Source of the DNA: Blastococcus tunisiensis
Lineage (GTDB): Bacteria > Actinomycetota > Actinomycetes > Mycobacteriales > Geodermatophilaceae
Reading direction: 5' to 3'
Assembly: GCF_900112815.1 (NCBI RefSeq)
Contig: NZ_FOND01000011.1
Span: forward strand, 62,001 to 126,000
Length of the DNA stretch: 64,000 nt
The notes beneath the pieces are model-generated. The model made no database searches. It was not told the DNA's origin and worked only from the letters and a program-made list of their open reading frames with translations. A program made the position numbers and the translations under genes. Positions 14,396-23,482 of this stretch are shown here, in pieces (positions within the stretch are counted from its first letter, which is position 1; every line of letters starts with the position of its first letter).

Positions 14396-15234
14396 CCGCC
14401 GACCGCGTCGAGCCCTTCGGCGCCCGGCTGGCCCAGCGGGTCGGCGAGCGGGGCCCTCTGTGCGTGGGCATCGACCCGCACCGTGAGCTGCTGACCGGCT
14501 GGGGCGTCGGGGACGACCTCGACGGCCTGCGCCGGTTCACCGACGCCGTCGTCGACGCCCTCGCCGGGACCGTGGCGGTGCTCAAGCCGCAGATGGCCTT
14601 CTACGAGCGGTTCGGGGCGCGCGGGATCGCCGTCCTCGAGGAGGCCGTCGCCGCCGTCCGCGCCGCGGGCTGCCTGGTGCTGCTCGACGCCAAGCGCGGG
14701 GACATCGGCTCGACGATGGCCGCCTACGCCGACTACCTGCGCGCCGGGCACCCGATGCAGGTCGACGCCATGACGGTGAGCCCGTACCTCGGGCCGGAGT
14801 CCCTGGCCCCCGCGGCCCGCACGGCGAAGGACGCCGGTGGCGGGCTCTTCGTCCTCGCGCGCACGTCCAACCCCGACGCCGGCACCTTCCAGCACGCCCG
14901 GGTGGGGGAGCGGTCGGTGGCCCAGGCGGTCGTCGACACCGTGGGTGGCTGGAACGACGGTGGGGTCGGCTCGTGGGGATCCTCCACCGGCTCCTTCGGC
15001 GTCGTCGTCGGTGCCACGCTCGCCGACCTCGACGTCGACCTGGACGGGCTCCGCGGGCCGATCCTGGCGCCGGGGCTCGGCGCGCAGGGCGGTTCGGTGG
15101 CCGACCTGCGGCGGCTGTTCGGCCCCGACCGCGCCGTCGTCCCGACGGTGTCGCGGGACGTGCTGGCCGCCGGGCCCGACGCCACCGCCCTGCGGGCCGC
15201 GGCTGACCGGTGGACGGCGGAGCTCGCGGGGTGA
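14392..15234 (+). CDS. pyrF: orotidine-5'-phosphate decarboxylase (mycobacterial type)
   Basis: The 280-residue enzyme makes UMP, the end product that PyrR senses. LCVGIDPHRELL, VLKPQMAFYERFG and the catalytic LLDAKRGDIGST are present, with the extended C-terminal half (APGLGAQGGSVADLRRLF, VPTVSRDVL) of the longer actinobacterial PyrF group. The GTG start overlaps the pyrD stop by 4 bp. The stop in turn overlaps the GTG of a small membrane-protein gene, so the operon runs on without a break. Confidence 0.96.
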   Translation: MTADRVEPFGARLAQRVGERGPLCVGIDPHRELLTGWGVGDDLDGLRRFTDAVVDALAGTVAVLKPQMAFYERFGARGIAVLEEAVAAVRAAGCLVLLDAKRGDIGSTMAAYADYLRAGHPMQVDAMTVSPYLGPESLAPAARTAKDAGGGLFVLARTSNPDAGTFQHARVGERSVAQAVVDTVGGWNDGGVGSWGSSTGSFGVVVGATLADLDVDLDGLRGPILAPGLGAQGGSVADLRRLFGPDRAVVPTVSRDVLAAGPDATALRAAADRWTAELAG

Positions 15235-15542
15235 GACGAGCCCTGCCGGCGCTGCTGGTCGCGTCCGGGGGACTCCTCGTCGGCGCGGGCATCGCCGTCT
15301 TCTGGCTGACCAACACCCGGCGGTGGACCCACTACGACGGCAGCTACGCGCCCCTGCGGCCGGGATCGGCCTACGAGAGCCGGCTCACGCTCACGTTCGA
15401 CGACCGCTGGACGGTGCTCTGGACCACCGGCCACCTGGTCGGCGCACTGCTCGCGGTGGCCGGACTGCTGGTCCTGGCCGCGACGGGTGGCTGGTGGCTC
15501 GGGCGTCGAGGCGGCCGCCGGAGGGGCGCGCGCGACGCCTGA
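15231..15542 (+). CDS. small membrane protein, unknown function
   Basis: The 103-residue product has two predicted membrane segments. The first is near residues 4-25 (a LLVASGGLLVGAGIAVFWL type). The second is near residues 66-88 (LVGALLAVAGLLVLAATG). Between them lies an exported or cytosolic loop with several Trp, Tyr and Asp, and the tail is very Arg/Gly-rich and probably cytoplasmic. I do not recognise the family. I took the GTG at 15231 because it gives the same 4-bp overlap with pyrF seen throughout this operon. A GTG 21 bases upstream is possible. Its position suggests cotranscription with pyrF, but nothing links it to pyrimidines. Confidence 0.7.
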   Translation: MRRALPALLVASGGLLVGAGIAVFWLTNTRRWTHYDGSYAPLRPGSAYESRLTLTFDDRWTVLWTTGHLVGALLAVAGLLVLAATGGWWLGRRGGRRRGARDA

Positions 15543-15857
15543 CCGGCGTGTCGTCCTGCGGCGTGTCGTCGTCCCCACGGACAGCTCCGAGCCCGGGCGC
15601 CGGAGGTGCGCGAACCGGAACGGAAACGCACGGTTCCGGTCTCGACCTGCGAAGATCCGTGATCGCCGCCGCGTAGGTGAACACCATGTGAACCGCGACG
15701 ACACGCGAGCAGCGGATTTCCCGGCGGGGATGCGCGTGACCAGCGGATTTGCCGGGAACTAGGTTGATCGTGAGGCTCAGAGGCGAGCCACCCCTACGAC
15801 TCCCTGCGACGACTGACCGGCCGAAATCCGCGCCGGCACCGACACGATTGGGTCGCC
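15543..15857 (+). promoter_or_regulatory. 315-bp gap: hairpin, direct repeats and promoter of mihF
   Basis: No gene is supported here. ACCGGAAC (15614-15621) and GTTCCGGT (15633-15640) form an 8-bp hairpin that may end the pyr operon. The 14-mer AGCGGATTTNCCGG occurs twice in direct orientation, at 15711-15724 and 15742-15755. A -10 candidate TAGGTT (15760-15765) follows, so the second repeat covers the usual -35 and spacer zone. That is where an operator would sit. Transcription would start near 15772, with a leader of about 85 bases before mihF. Confidence 0.45.
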
Positions 15858-16187
15858 ATGCCTTTGCCAGATCTGTCCCCCGAACAACGCGCAGCGGCCC
15901 TCGAGAAGGCCGCCGCGGCCCGCAAGACCCGTGCCGAGCTGCGCGAGCGGCTCAAGAGCAAGGGCGCCACCGTCGCCGACGTCCTGAAGCAGGGCGAGAC
16001 CGACGAGGTGATCGGGAAGATGCGGGTCTCGGCCGTCCTGGAGTCCCTGCCCGGAGTGGGCAAGGCCCGGGCTGCGAAGATCATGGAGCGCCTGGAGATC
16101 TCCCCGACCCGCCGCGTGCGCGGCCTGGGGGCCAACCAGCGAAAGGCGCTCGAGGCCGAGTTCGCGGACGCGAAGGTCGAGCCCTGA
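15858..16187 (+). CDS. mihF: integration host factor, actinobacterial type (mIHF)
   Basis: The 109-residue nucleoid protein is rich in Lys, Arg and Ala and carries the mIHF pattern: an N-terminal helix LSPEQRAAALEKAAAARK, then LKQGETDEVIGKMRVSAVLESLPGVGKARAAKIME and the tail ISPTRRVRGLGANQRKALE. The helix-two-turn-helix DNA contact region around LPGVGKARA and the RRVRGLG stretch are conserved. In mycobacteria this factor is essential and was first found as an aid to phage L5 integration. The gene has its own upstream region and is followed 35 bp later by gmk, its usual neighbour. Confidence 0.95.
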   Translation: MPLPDLSPEQRAAALEKAAAARKTRAELRERLKSKGATVADVLKQGETDEVIGKMRVSAVLESLPGVGKARAAKIMERLEISPTRRVRGLGANQRKALEAEFADAKVEP

Positions 16188-16222
16188 GGCGCCCCCGTAG
16201 CTAGACCGAGCGAGGACGGCGA

Positions 16223-16810
16223 GTGGTTGCAGGTGATGTGGCACGGCTGACCGTGCTGTCCGGCCCCTCCGGGGTCGGCAAGGGCACGGTCGTGGCGGAG
16301 GTCCGACGGCGGTATCCCGGCGTCTGGGTCTCGGTGTCGGCCACCACTCGCCGTCCGCGTCCGGGCGAGGTCGACGGCGTGCAGTACCACTTCGTGGACG
16401 ACGCCGAGTTCGACCGGCTGATCGCCACCGACGGGCTGCTCGAGTGGGCCGAGTACGCGGGCAACCGGTACGGCACCCCGGTCGCGCCCCTCCGGGAGCG
16501 GCTCGCCGCGGGGGCGCCGGCCCTGCTGGAGATCGAGCTCCAGGGCGCGCGCCAGGTCCGGGCCCGCGATCCGCAGGCGCAGCTGGTCTTCCTGGCCCCG
16601 CCGTCGTGGGCGGAGCTGGTCAGCCGGCTGGCCGGCCGCGGCTCCGAGCCGCCCGCCGTGCAGGAGCGCCGGCTGGCCCTGGCGCAGGCGGAGCTGGACG
16701 CCGCGGGGGAGTTCGACGTGGTCGTCGTCAACGACGACGTCGCCCGCGCCGCCGACGAGTTGGTAGGCTTGCTGACTGCGCCCTCGCCCGGCCTCGTGCC
16801 GGGGGAGTAG
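16223..16810 (+). CDS. gmk: guanylate kinase
   Basis: The 195-residue enzyme phosphorylates GMP or dGMP with ATP. The P-loop GPSGVGKGT begins near residue 14. The GMP-binding segment [36 protein letters not shown] and the lid region with [10 protein letters not shown] are all conserved. The start is GTG at 16223, a few bases after a weak GAGGACGG site. The order mihF-gmk-rpoZ-coaBC-metK-priA is the normal actinobacterial arrangement. Confidence 0.96.
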   Translation: MVAGDVARLTVLSGPSGVGKGTVVAEVRRRYPGVWVSVSATTRRPRPGEVDGVQYHFVDDAEFDRLIATDGLLEWAEYAGNRYGTPVAPLRERLAAGAPALLEIELQGARQVRARDPQAQLVFLAPPSWAELVSRLAGRGSEPPAVQERRLALAQAELDAAGEFDVVVVNDDVARAADELVGLLTAPSPGLVPGE

Positions 16811-16887
16811 CGCCCACGAGGAAGAGCCTCGCCGGGGTCCCGCGCCGGCGCCTTCCTCCCGCTTACGAATGAGGAGCACGCCCGCCC

Positions 16888-17151
16888 GTGTCCGGAGTCG
16901 CACCCGCCCCTGAGGGCATCACCAACCCGCCGATCGACGAGCTGCTCGAGCGCACCAGCAGCAAGTACGGCCTGGTCATCTTCGCCGCCAAGCGCGCGCG
17001 GCAGATCAACGCGTACTACAGCCAGCTCTCCGAGGGCCTGCTCGAGTACGTCGGCCCGCTGGTCGACACCGCGCCGCAGGAGAAGCCGCTGTCGATCGCG
17101 CTCCGCGAGATCAACGAGGGTCTGCTGACCCACACCGCCGGCGAGAACTGA
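16888..17151 (+). CDS. rpoZ: RNA polymerase omega subunit
   Basis: The 87-residue subunit assists beta' folding and polymerase assembly. The conserved region [29 protein letters not shown] and the Tyr-rich YYSQL that follows match actinobacterial omega. The C-terminal [13 protein letters not shown] helix is also typical. The GTG start follows GAGGAGC with suitable spacing. The stop is followed at once by a dispersed hairpin element and then by a strong 14-bp terminator-like stem. Confidence 0.96.
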   Translation: MSGVAPAPEGITNPPIDELLERTSSKYGLVIFAAKRARQINAYYSQLSEGLLEYVGPLVDTAPQEKPLSIALREINEGLLTHTAGEN

Positions 17152-17213
17152 AAGAGGACCCCGGTCCCCCTCATCCCCTCGCAGGCTCGGGGACGAGCCT
17201 CTGGACCGGGGCC
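17152..17213 (+). repeat. dispersed stop-codon-proximal hairpin element, copy A (after rpoZ)
   Basis: The outer stem is 17157-17167 with 17203-17213 (CCCCGGTCC/GGACCGGGG plus one A-C mismatch and a closing G-C). The inner stem CCC (17175-17177)/GGG (17190-17192) flanks the core CTCGCAGGCTCG. The element starts directly after the rpoZ stop. Four related copies follow hisE, the SSI-like gene, pucR and the TreS-like gene. Confidence 0.8.
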
Positions 17214-17254
17214 TTGCGCCGGGTACCCACCCGCGCGAGGGAATCCGTAGTGAT

Positions 17255-17288
17255 GAGAAGGCACCCGGCTGCTGCCGGGTGCCTTCTC
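17255..17288. terminator. strong hairpin terminator between rpoZ and coaBC
   Basis: GAGAAGGCACCCGG (17255-17268) pairs perfectly with CCGGGTGCCTTCTC (17275-17288) around a 6-base loop, a 14-bp stem followed by GTGTTG. It lies just before the coaBC start, so it may also act as an attenuator for coaBC. Confidence 0.8.
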
Positions 17289-17308
17289 GTGTTGGGAGGA
17301 TGAACGGC

Positions 17309-18535
17309 GTGAGTTCGATCGTGCTCGGTGTCAGCGGGGGAGTGGCCGCGTACAAGGCCGCCTTCGTGCTGCGTGCGTTCACCGAGGCCGGCCACGACGT
17401 CCGCGTCGTCCCGACGCCCGGGGCCCTGCACTTCGTCGGCGCCGCCACCTTCGAGGCGCTGTCGGGCAACCCGGTGACCACCGACGTCTGGTCCGACGTC
17501 CCCGAGGTCGCGCACGTGCGGATCGGGCAGCATGCCGACCTCGTCGTGGTGGCGCCGGCGACAGCGGACCTGCTCGCCCGGGCCGCCGCGGGCCGCGCCG
17601 ACGACCTGCTCACCGCCACCCTGCTGACCGCCTCCTGCCCGGTGGTCTTCGTGCCCGCCATGCACACCGAGATGTGGCTGCACCCGGCCACGCAGGACAA
17701 CGTGGCCACCCTCCGCCGTCGCGGCGCGGTCGTGCTGCCGCCTGCCGTGGGCCGGCTGACCGGGCCCGACTCGGGACCCGGCCGGCTGCCGGAACCGGCC
17801 GACATCGCCGCGCTGGCCATGGTCGTCCTCGAGCACGGCGCCGGGGCGCTCGCGCCCGATCTCACCGGACGGCGGGTGGTGATCAGCGCCGGCGGCACCC
17901 GTGAGCCCCTGGACCCCGTCCGGTACCTGGGCAACCGGTCCTCGGGCCGGCAGGGCTGGGCGCTCGCCCGGCTCGCCGCCGCACGGGGCGCCGACGTGGT
18001 CCTGGTGGCGGCCAACGTCGAGGCCGCCGCGCCGTTCGGCGTCCGCGTCGTCGCGGTGGGCACGGCCGACGAGCTGCGCACCGCGATGCACGCCGAGGCC
18101 GCGAACGCCGACGTCGTCGTCATGAGCGCGGCGGTGGCCGACTTCCGGCCGTCGGCCGTCGCGGGCAGCAAGCTGAAGAAGGGCTCCGCGGGCGAGCCGG
18201 ACTCGGTCGCCCTGGTGCGCAACCCCGACGTCCTCGCCGAGCTCGTGGGCAGCCGGGCGGCCGGGCAGCTGGTCGTCGGGTTCGCCGCCGAGACCGGGGA
18301 CGCCGACGCCGACGTGCTCACCCATGCCCGGGCCAAGCTCGCGCGGAAGGGCTGCGACCTGCTGGTGGTCAACGACGTCTCGGCCGGCCAGGTGTTCGGC
18401 CAGGCGGACAACACCGTCGTGGTGCTGGCCCCCGACGGCTCGGCCACGGAGCTGCCGCACGGCAGCAAGGACGCGGTCGCGGCCGGCATCTGGAGCACCG
18501 TGGCCGACCGGCTCCCGGCGGCCGCGCAGAGCTGA
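17309..18535 (+). CDS. coaBC: bifunctional phosphopantothenoylcysteine decarboxylase / synthetase
   Basis: The protein is about 408 residues with two enzymes of coenzyme A synthesis. The N-terminal CoaC flavoprotein half (GVSGGVAAYKA, IGQHADLVVVAPATADLLA, PAMHTEMWLHPAT) decarboxylates phosphopantothenoylcysteine. The C-terminal CoaB half (ISAGGTREPLDPVRYLGNRSSGRQG, SAAVADFRP, KLKKG) is a CTP-dependent ligase. I favour GTG 17309, eight bases after GGGAGGA. An in-frame ATG at 17300 overlaps that Shine-Dalgarno sequence and is less likely. The start lies just downstream of the hairpin at 17255-17288. Confidence 0.93.
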   Translation: MSSIVLGVSGGVAAYKAAFVLRAFTEAGHDVRVVPTPGALHFVGAATFEALSGNPVTTDVWSDVPEVAHVRIGQHADLVVVAPATADLLARAAAGRADDLLTATLLTASCPVVFVPAMHTEMWLHPATQDNVATLRRRGAVVLPPAVGRLTGPDSGPGRLPEPADIAALAMVVLEHGAGALAPDLTGRRVVISAGGTREPLDPVRYLGNRSSGRQGWALARLAAARGADVVLVAANVEAAAPFGVRVVAVGTADELRTAMHAEAANADVVVMSAAVADFRPSAVAGSKLKKGSAGEPDSVALVRNPDVLAELVGSRAAGQLVVGFAAETGDADADVLTHARAKLARKGCDLLVVNDVSAGQVFGQADNTVVVLAPDGSATELPHGSKDAVAAGIWSTVADRLPAAAQS

Positions 18536-18641
18536 GGAGCCCTCGGGGGGTGCGCGGGCAGGGATGCGCAGCCGGTAGCGTTCCGCCCGGGCCGTGCTCC
18601 GATCGGCCCGACGACTTGTCCACCACGTTAGGGAGTGCCGC

Positions 18642-19838
<1,197 letters not shown>

Positions 19839-19885
19839 TTCCGCTGGACGCCCCCGTTCCACCCGACGACCCGGGCCGCCCGCTG

Positions 19886-21841
19886 GTGGCCCGGGTCGTC
19901 GTCGACGTGCCGCTGGCGCACCTGGACCGGCCCTTCGACTACGCCGTCCCGGAGAAGCTCGCCGGCACCGTGCAGGCCGGCTGCCGGGTCCGGGTGCGGT
20001 TCCACGGCCGGCTGGTCGACGGCGTCGTCTGGGAGCTGGGGGACACCACCGACTTCCCCGGCTCCCTGCAGCCGCTGTCCCACGTCCCCTCCGGCGAGCC
20101 GGTGCTGACCCCCCAGGTCGCGCGGCTGGTCCGGACCGTCGCCGACCGCTACGCGGGGACGGCCACCGACGTGCTCCGGCTCGCCCTCCCACCGCGCCGC
20201 GGCGCCGCGGAGAAGCGGCCGACGCCCACCCCGGACGCCCTTCCCGGCCCGCCGGATCCCGCCGGCTTCGCCCGCTACCGGGCGGGGCCGGCCCTGCTGG
20301 ACGCGCTGGCCGACGGCCATCCGGCCCGGGCGGTCTGGACCGCGCTGCCCGGCGGGGACTGGCCGGCCCGGCTGGTCGAGCTGTGCCGGGCCGCGCTGTC
20401 GGGCCGGCGGGGGGCGCTGGTCGTCGTCCCGGACGGCAAGGACCTGGACCGGCTCGCCGCCGCGGCCGAGGGGCTGCTGCCGGAGCACTCCTGGACCGTG
20501 CTGCGGGCCGACGACTCGCCCGAGAAGCGCTACCGGCGGTTCCTGGCGGCCTCGCGCGGCGCGGCCCAGGTGGTGCTCGGCACCCGGGCGGCGATGTTCG
20601 CCCCCGTCCGCGACCTCGGGCTCGTCGTGGTCTGGGACGACGGCGACGACCTGCACGCCGACGAGCGCGCGCCCTATCCGCACGCGCGCGACGTCCTCGT
20701 CCAGCGGGCCTGGCTGGACAACTGCGCCGCCGTCGTCGCGGGCACGTCGCGCACCGCGGAGGCCGCGCTGCTGGTGCAGTCGGGCTGGGCGCACGAGCTG
20801 GTGGCCGAGCGCGCCGTCCTCCGCGCGGCCGCCCCCCGCGTGCAGGCGCTCGGCGAGGACGCCGAGCTGGCCCGCGACCCGGCCGCACGGTCGGCCCGGC
20901 TGCCGTCGCTGGCCCACGAGGTGGCCCGCCGGGCGCTGGCCGCGGACGCCCCGGTGCTGGTGCAGGTGCCCCGGCGCGGCTACGTGCCCTCCCTGGCGTG
21001 CGCACGCTGCCGGGCGCCGGCACGGTGCGCGCACTGCGCCGGTCCGCTCGGGATCTCGCCGCGGCCGGGCCCGGGCGGGACGCGGATCCCGGCCTGCCGG
21101 TGGTGCGCCCGTCCCGCGGCCACCTTCGACTGCCCGCACTGCCACGGCACGAAGCTGCGGGCGTCGGTGGTCGGGGAGTCGCGGACGGCCGAGGAGCTGG
21201 CCCGGGCCTTCCCCGGCGCCACGGTCCGCACGTCCGGCAGCACGTCGGGGGTCCTGGCCACGGTGCCGGGCGGACCGGCGCTCGTCGTCGCGACGCCGGG
21301 CGCCGAGCCGGTCGCCGAGGGTGGCTACGGCGCCGCGCTGCTGCTCGACTCGTGGGCGCTGCTGGGCCGCGCCGACCTGCGCGCGGGCGAGGAGACCCTG
21401 CGTCGCTGGATGAACGCGGCGACGCTGGTCCGCCCGGCCTCCGCCGGTGGCCGCGTGATCGTCGCGGCCGACGCCGCGCACCCCGTCGTCCAGGCGCTGG
21501 TGCGCTGGGACCCGGGCTGGCTCGCCGACCGCGAGCTCGCCGACCGCGGCGAACTGGGCTTCCCGCCGGTCACCCGCATCGCGTCGGTGGCCGGTTCCCA
21601 GGCGGCCCTGGGCGAGTTCCTCGACGCGCTGCGGCTGCCGGCCGACGCCGACCTGCTGGGGCCGGTGCCCGAGCGGCCCCGTCCGGGCCAGGAGGGGGAG
21701 CGGGAGCGCTACCTGGTCCGGGTGCCCCGCAGCGAGGGCGGTGCCCTGGCCCACGCGCTGGCCGAGGTGCAGGGCGTGCGCAGCGCGAAGAAGTCGCAGG
21801 AACACGTGCGAGTCCAGCTCGACCCGCTCGACCTCGTGTAG
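19886..21841 (+). CDS. priA: PriA-like primosomal protein N', helicase-dead actinobacterial form
   Basis: The roughly 650-residue protein aligns with PriA from ARVVVDVPLAHLDRPFDYAVP through the 3' DNA-binding domain (RVRVRFHGRLVDGVV). It keeps a zinc region of CARCRAPARCAHC, CRWC and CPHC. The helicase core is degenerate: I find no GXGKT Walker A, and the DEXH position reads WDDGDD. Actinobacterial PriA proteins are known to lack detectable helicase motifs, so it more likely has a structural role in replication restart. The start is uncertain. GTG 19886 begins at the conserved region, while GTG 19787 overlaps metK by 52 bp and would add 33 residues. Confidence 0.85.
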   Translation: MARVVVDVPLAHLDRPFDYAVPEKLAGTVQAGCRVRVRFHGRLVDGVVWELGDTTDFPGSLQPLSHVPSGEPVLTPQVARLVRTVADRYAGTATDVLRLALPPRRGAAEKRPTPTPDALPGPPDPAGFARYRAGPALLDALADGHPARAVWTALPGGDWPARLVELCRAALSGRRGALVVVPDGKDLDRLAAAAEGLLPEHSWTVLRADDSPEKRYRRFLAASRGAAQVVLGTRAAMFAPVRDLGLVVVWDDGDDLHADERAPYPHARDVLVQRAWLDNCAAVVAGTSRTAEAALLVQSGWAHELVAERAVLRAAAPRVQALGEDAELARDPAARSARLPSLAHEVARRALAADAPVLVQVPRRGYVPSLACARCRAPARCAHCAGPLGISPRPGPGGTRIPACRWCARPAATFDCPHCHGTKLRASVVGESRTAEELARAFPGATVRTSGSTSGVLATVPGGPALVVATPGAEPVAEGGYGAALLLDSWALLGRADLRAGEETLRRWMNAATLVRPASAGGRVIVAADAAHPVVQALVRWDPGWLADRELADRGELGFPPVTRIASVAGSQAALGEFLDALRLPADADLLGPVPERPRPGQEGERERYLVRVPRSEGGALAHALAEVQGVRSAKKSQEHVRVQLDPLDLV

Positions 21842-21890
21842 CCCGGCGGAGCCGCCGCGCGCCCGGTCATCGTGCCCGGGGGGGTGCAGG

Positions 21891-21960
21891 CCGAAAGGGC
21901 AGTCGTGGTCGCCCCCGCCGGCGAGTCGACGCGTGTCGGCGACCACAACTGCCTTCTCGG
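21891..21960. repeat. dispersed inverted repeat, family 2, copy 1
   Basis: The 23-base arms 21891-21913 and 21938-21960 pair with 20 Watson-Crick pairs, one G-U pair and two mismatches around a 24-base loop. The outer word is CCGARAGGGCAGT on the left and AACTGCCTTCTCGG on the right. The same words flank a hairpin at 39252-39321. It lies between priA and the def promoter and may end priA transcription. Confidence 0.75.
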
Positions 21961-21998
21961 CCTGCGACGGGGGACGACGACGCCGAGCAGGCCACGCC

Positions 21999-22004
21999 TA
22001 CGAT
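21999..22004 (+). promoter_or_regulatory. def promoter -10 box, leaderless layout
   Basis: TACGAT ends exactly six bases before the def GTG at 22011, so transcription should start at or next to the start codon. No Shine-Dalgarno sequence is present. Confidence 0.6.
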
Positions 22005-22010
22005 CGTCCG

Positions 22011-22556
22011 GTGAGCGTGACCCCCATCCGGTTGTTCGGCGACCCGGTGCTGACCACCCCCGCCGCGCCGGTGGTCGACTTCGACGCCGAGCTGCGGCAG
22101 CTCGTCGACGACCTGACCGAGACCATGCACGCGGCCGGGGGCGCCGGGCTGGCCGCCCCGCAGATCGGTGTCGGCCTGCGGGTGTTCACCTGGTACGTCG
22201 ACGGTGAGGTCGGGCACCTGGTCAACCCGGACGTCTCGCCGGTCGGCGCGGAGACCGAGGAGGGCCCCGAGGGCTGCCTGTCCATCCCCGGTTTCCGCTG
22301 GGACTGCCGCCGCCACCTGCACGTGGTGGCCAGCGGCTGGAACGTGCACGGCGACCCGGTGCGCGTGGAGGGCTCGGAGCTGCTGGCCCGCGCCATCCAG
22401 CACGAGACCGACCACCTCGACGGCGTGCTGTTCGTCGACCGGCTCGACCCCGACGCCCGGGCGGCGGCGCTGGCCGAGCTGGCGGCCGCGGAATGGGCCG
22501 GTGCCGCCGCGTACCTGCCCAGCCCGCCGCCGGTCGTGAAGGTGAGCCCGCACTGA
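22011..22556 (+). CDS. def: peptide deformylase
   Basis: The 181-residue metallohydrolase removes formyl groups from nascent proteins. The three family motifs are present: [11 protein letters not shown] (motif 1), EGCLSIPG with the metal Cys (motif 2) and QHETDHLDG with the two metal His and catalytic Glu (motif 3). The GTG start at 22011 is preceded by a -10 box at leaderless distance. The gene overlaps fmt, so the enzymes that add and remove the formyl group are coupled. The long upstream frame in this phase belongs to priA shadow and repeat sequence. Confidence 0.96.
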   Translation: MSVTPIRLFGDPVLTTPAAPVVDFDAELRQLVDDLTETMHAAGGAGLAAPQIGVGLRVFTWYVDGEVGHLVNPDVSPVGAETEEGPEGCLSIPGFRWDCRRHLHVVASGWNVHGDPVRVEGSELLARAIQHETDHLDGVLFVDRLDPDARAAALAELAAAEWAGAAAYLPSPPPVVKVSPH

Positions 22557-23482
22557 GGCTCCTGTTCGCCGGTACGCCGGCGCCCGCCGTCCCGTCGCTG
22601 GAGGCGCTGCTGGCCTCCGGGCACGAGGTCGCCGCCGTCCTCACCCGTCCCGACGCCCGCTCGGGGCGGGGGCGCCGGGTGAGCCGCTCGCCGGTGGCCG
22701 AGACCGCGGACGCGGCCGGGCTGCCGGTCCTGCAGCCCCGGTCGCCCCGCGAGCCGGAGTTCCTCGAGCAGCTGGCCGGGCTGGCCGTCGACTGCGTCCC
22801 GGTGGTGGCCTACGGCGCGCTCGTGCCGCCGGCCGCGCTCGGCGTCCCGGAGCACGGCTGGGTCAACCTGCACTTCTCGCTGCTGCCGGCCTGGCGCGGC
22901 GCCGCGCCCGTGCAGCACGCGATCATGGCCGGCGACGAGATCACCGGTGCCTCGACGTTCCGGCTGGAGGCGGGCCTGGACACCGGGCCGGTCTACGGCA
23001 CCGTCACCGAGCCGATCGGCCCGCGGGACACCGCCGGCGACCTGCTCGGCCGGCTGGCGATCAGCGGTGCCCTCCTGCTGGTGGCCACGCTCGACGGCAT
23101 CGCGGCGGGCACGCTGGTCGCCGAACCGCAGCCCGCCGAGGGGATCAGCCTGGCACCCAAGCTGGAAGCGGCCGACGCGCAGGTGGACTGGTCCCTGCCG
23201 GCGCACGTGGTGGACCGGCGCGTCCGCGGGGTCACCCCGGTGCCCGGTGCGTGGACGACGTGGCGCGGGGACCGGCTCCGGCTCGGCCCGGTGGTCCCGG
23301 TCGCCGAGCGGTCCGACCTCGCTGCCGGTGAGCTGTCGGCCGGCCCGGACGGCGTCCTCGTCGGCACCGGCCGCGGCGCGGTGCGGCTGGGCGACGTCCA
23401 GCCCGCGGGCAAGCGGATGCTCCCGGCCGCCGACTGGGCGCGCGGCGCGCGCCCGGCCCCCGGCGAGCGGGTGGGTCCGTGA
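22553..23482 (+). CDS. fmt: methionyl-tRNA formyltransferase, probable CTG start
   Basis: The roughly 309-residue enzyme formylates initiator Met-t[23 protein letters not shown] is the canonical N-terminus. [19 protein letters not shown] holds the catalytic Asn and His, and [11 protein letters not shown] holds the catalytic Asp. The C-terminal OB domain follows ([14 protein letters not shown]). In this frame the conserved region starts at CTG 22553, which overlaps the def stop as CTGA, exactly like the GTGA/ATGA overlaps nearby, and GAAGGTGAG lies upstream. The only standard start is ATG 22493, which would add 20 unconserved residues overlapping def by 64 bp. CTG initiation is therefore inferred. 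Confidence 0.9.
   Translation: MRLLFAGTPAPAVPSLEALLASGHEVAAVLTRPDARSGRGRRVSRSPVAETADAAGLPVLQPRSPREPEFLEQLAGLAVDCVPVVAYGALVPPAALGVPEHGWVNLHFSLLPAWRGAAPVQHAIMAGDEITGASTFRLEAGLDTGPVYGTVTEPIGPRDTAGDLLGRLAISGALLLVATLDGIAAGTLVAEPQPAEGISLAPKLEAADAQVDWSLPAHVVDRRVRGVTPVPGAWTTWRGDRLRLGPVVPVAERSDLAAGELSAGPDGVLVGTGRGAVRLGDVQPAGKRMLPAADWARGARPAPGERVGP

Noticed and set aside
17152-17299. Structured rpoZ-coaBC gap as a tRNA or riboswitch
   Set aside because: It resolves into one dispersed hairpin element plus one simple 14-bp terminator stem, with no cloverleaf or known aptamer pattern.
22493-22552. ATG 22493 as the fmt start
   Set aside because: It adds 20 unconserved residues inside def. The conserved N-terminus and a coupling overlap both point to CTG 22553.
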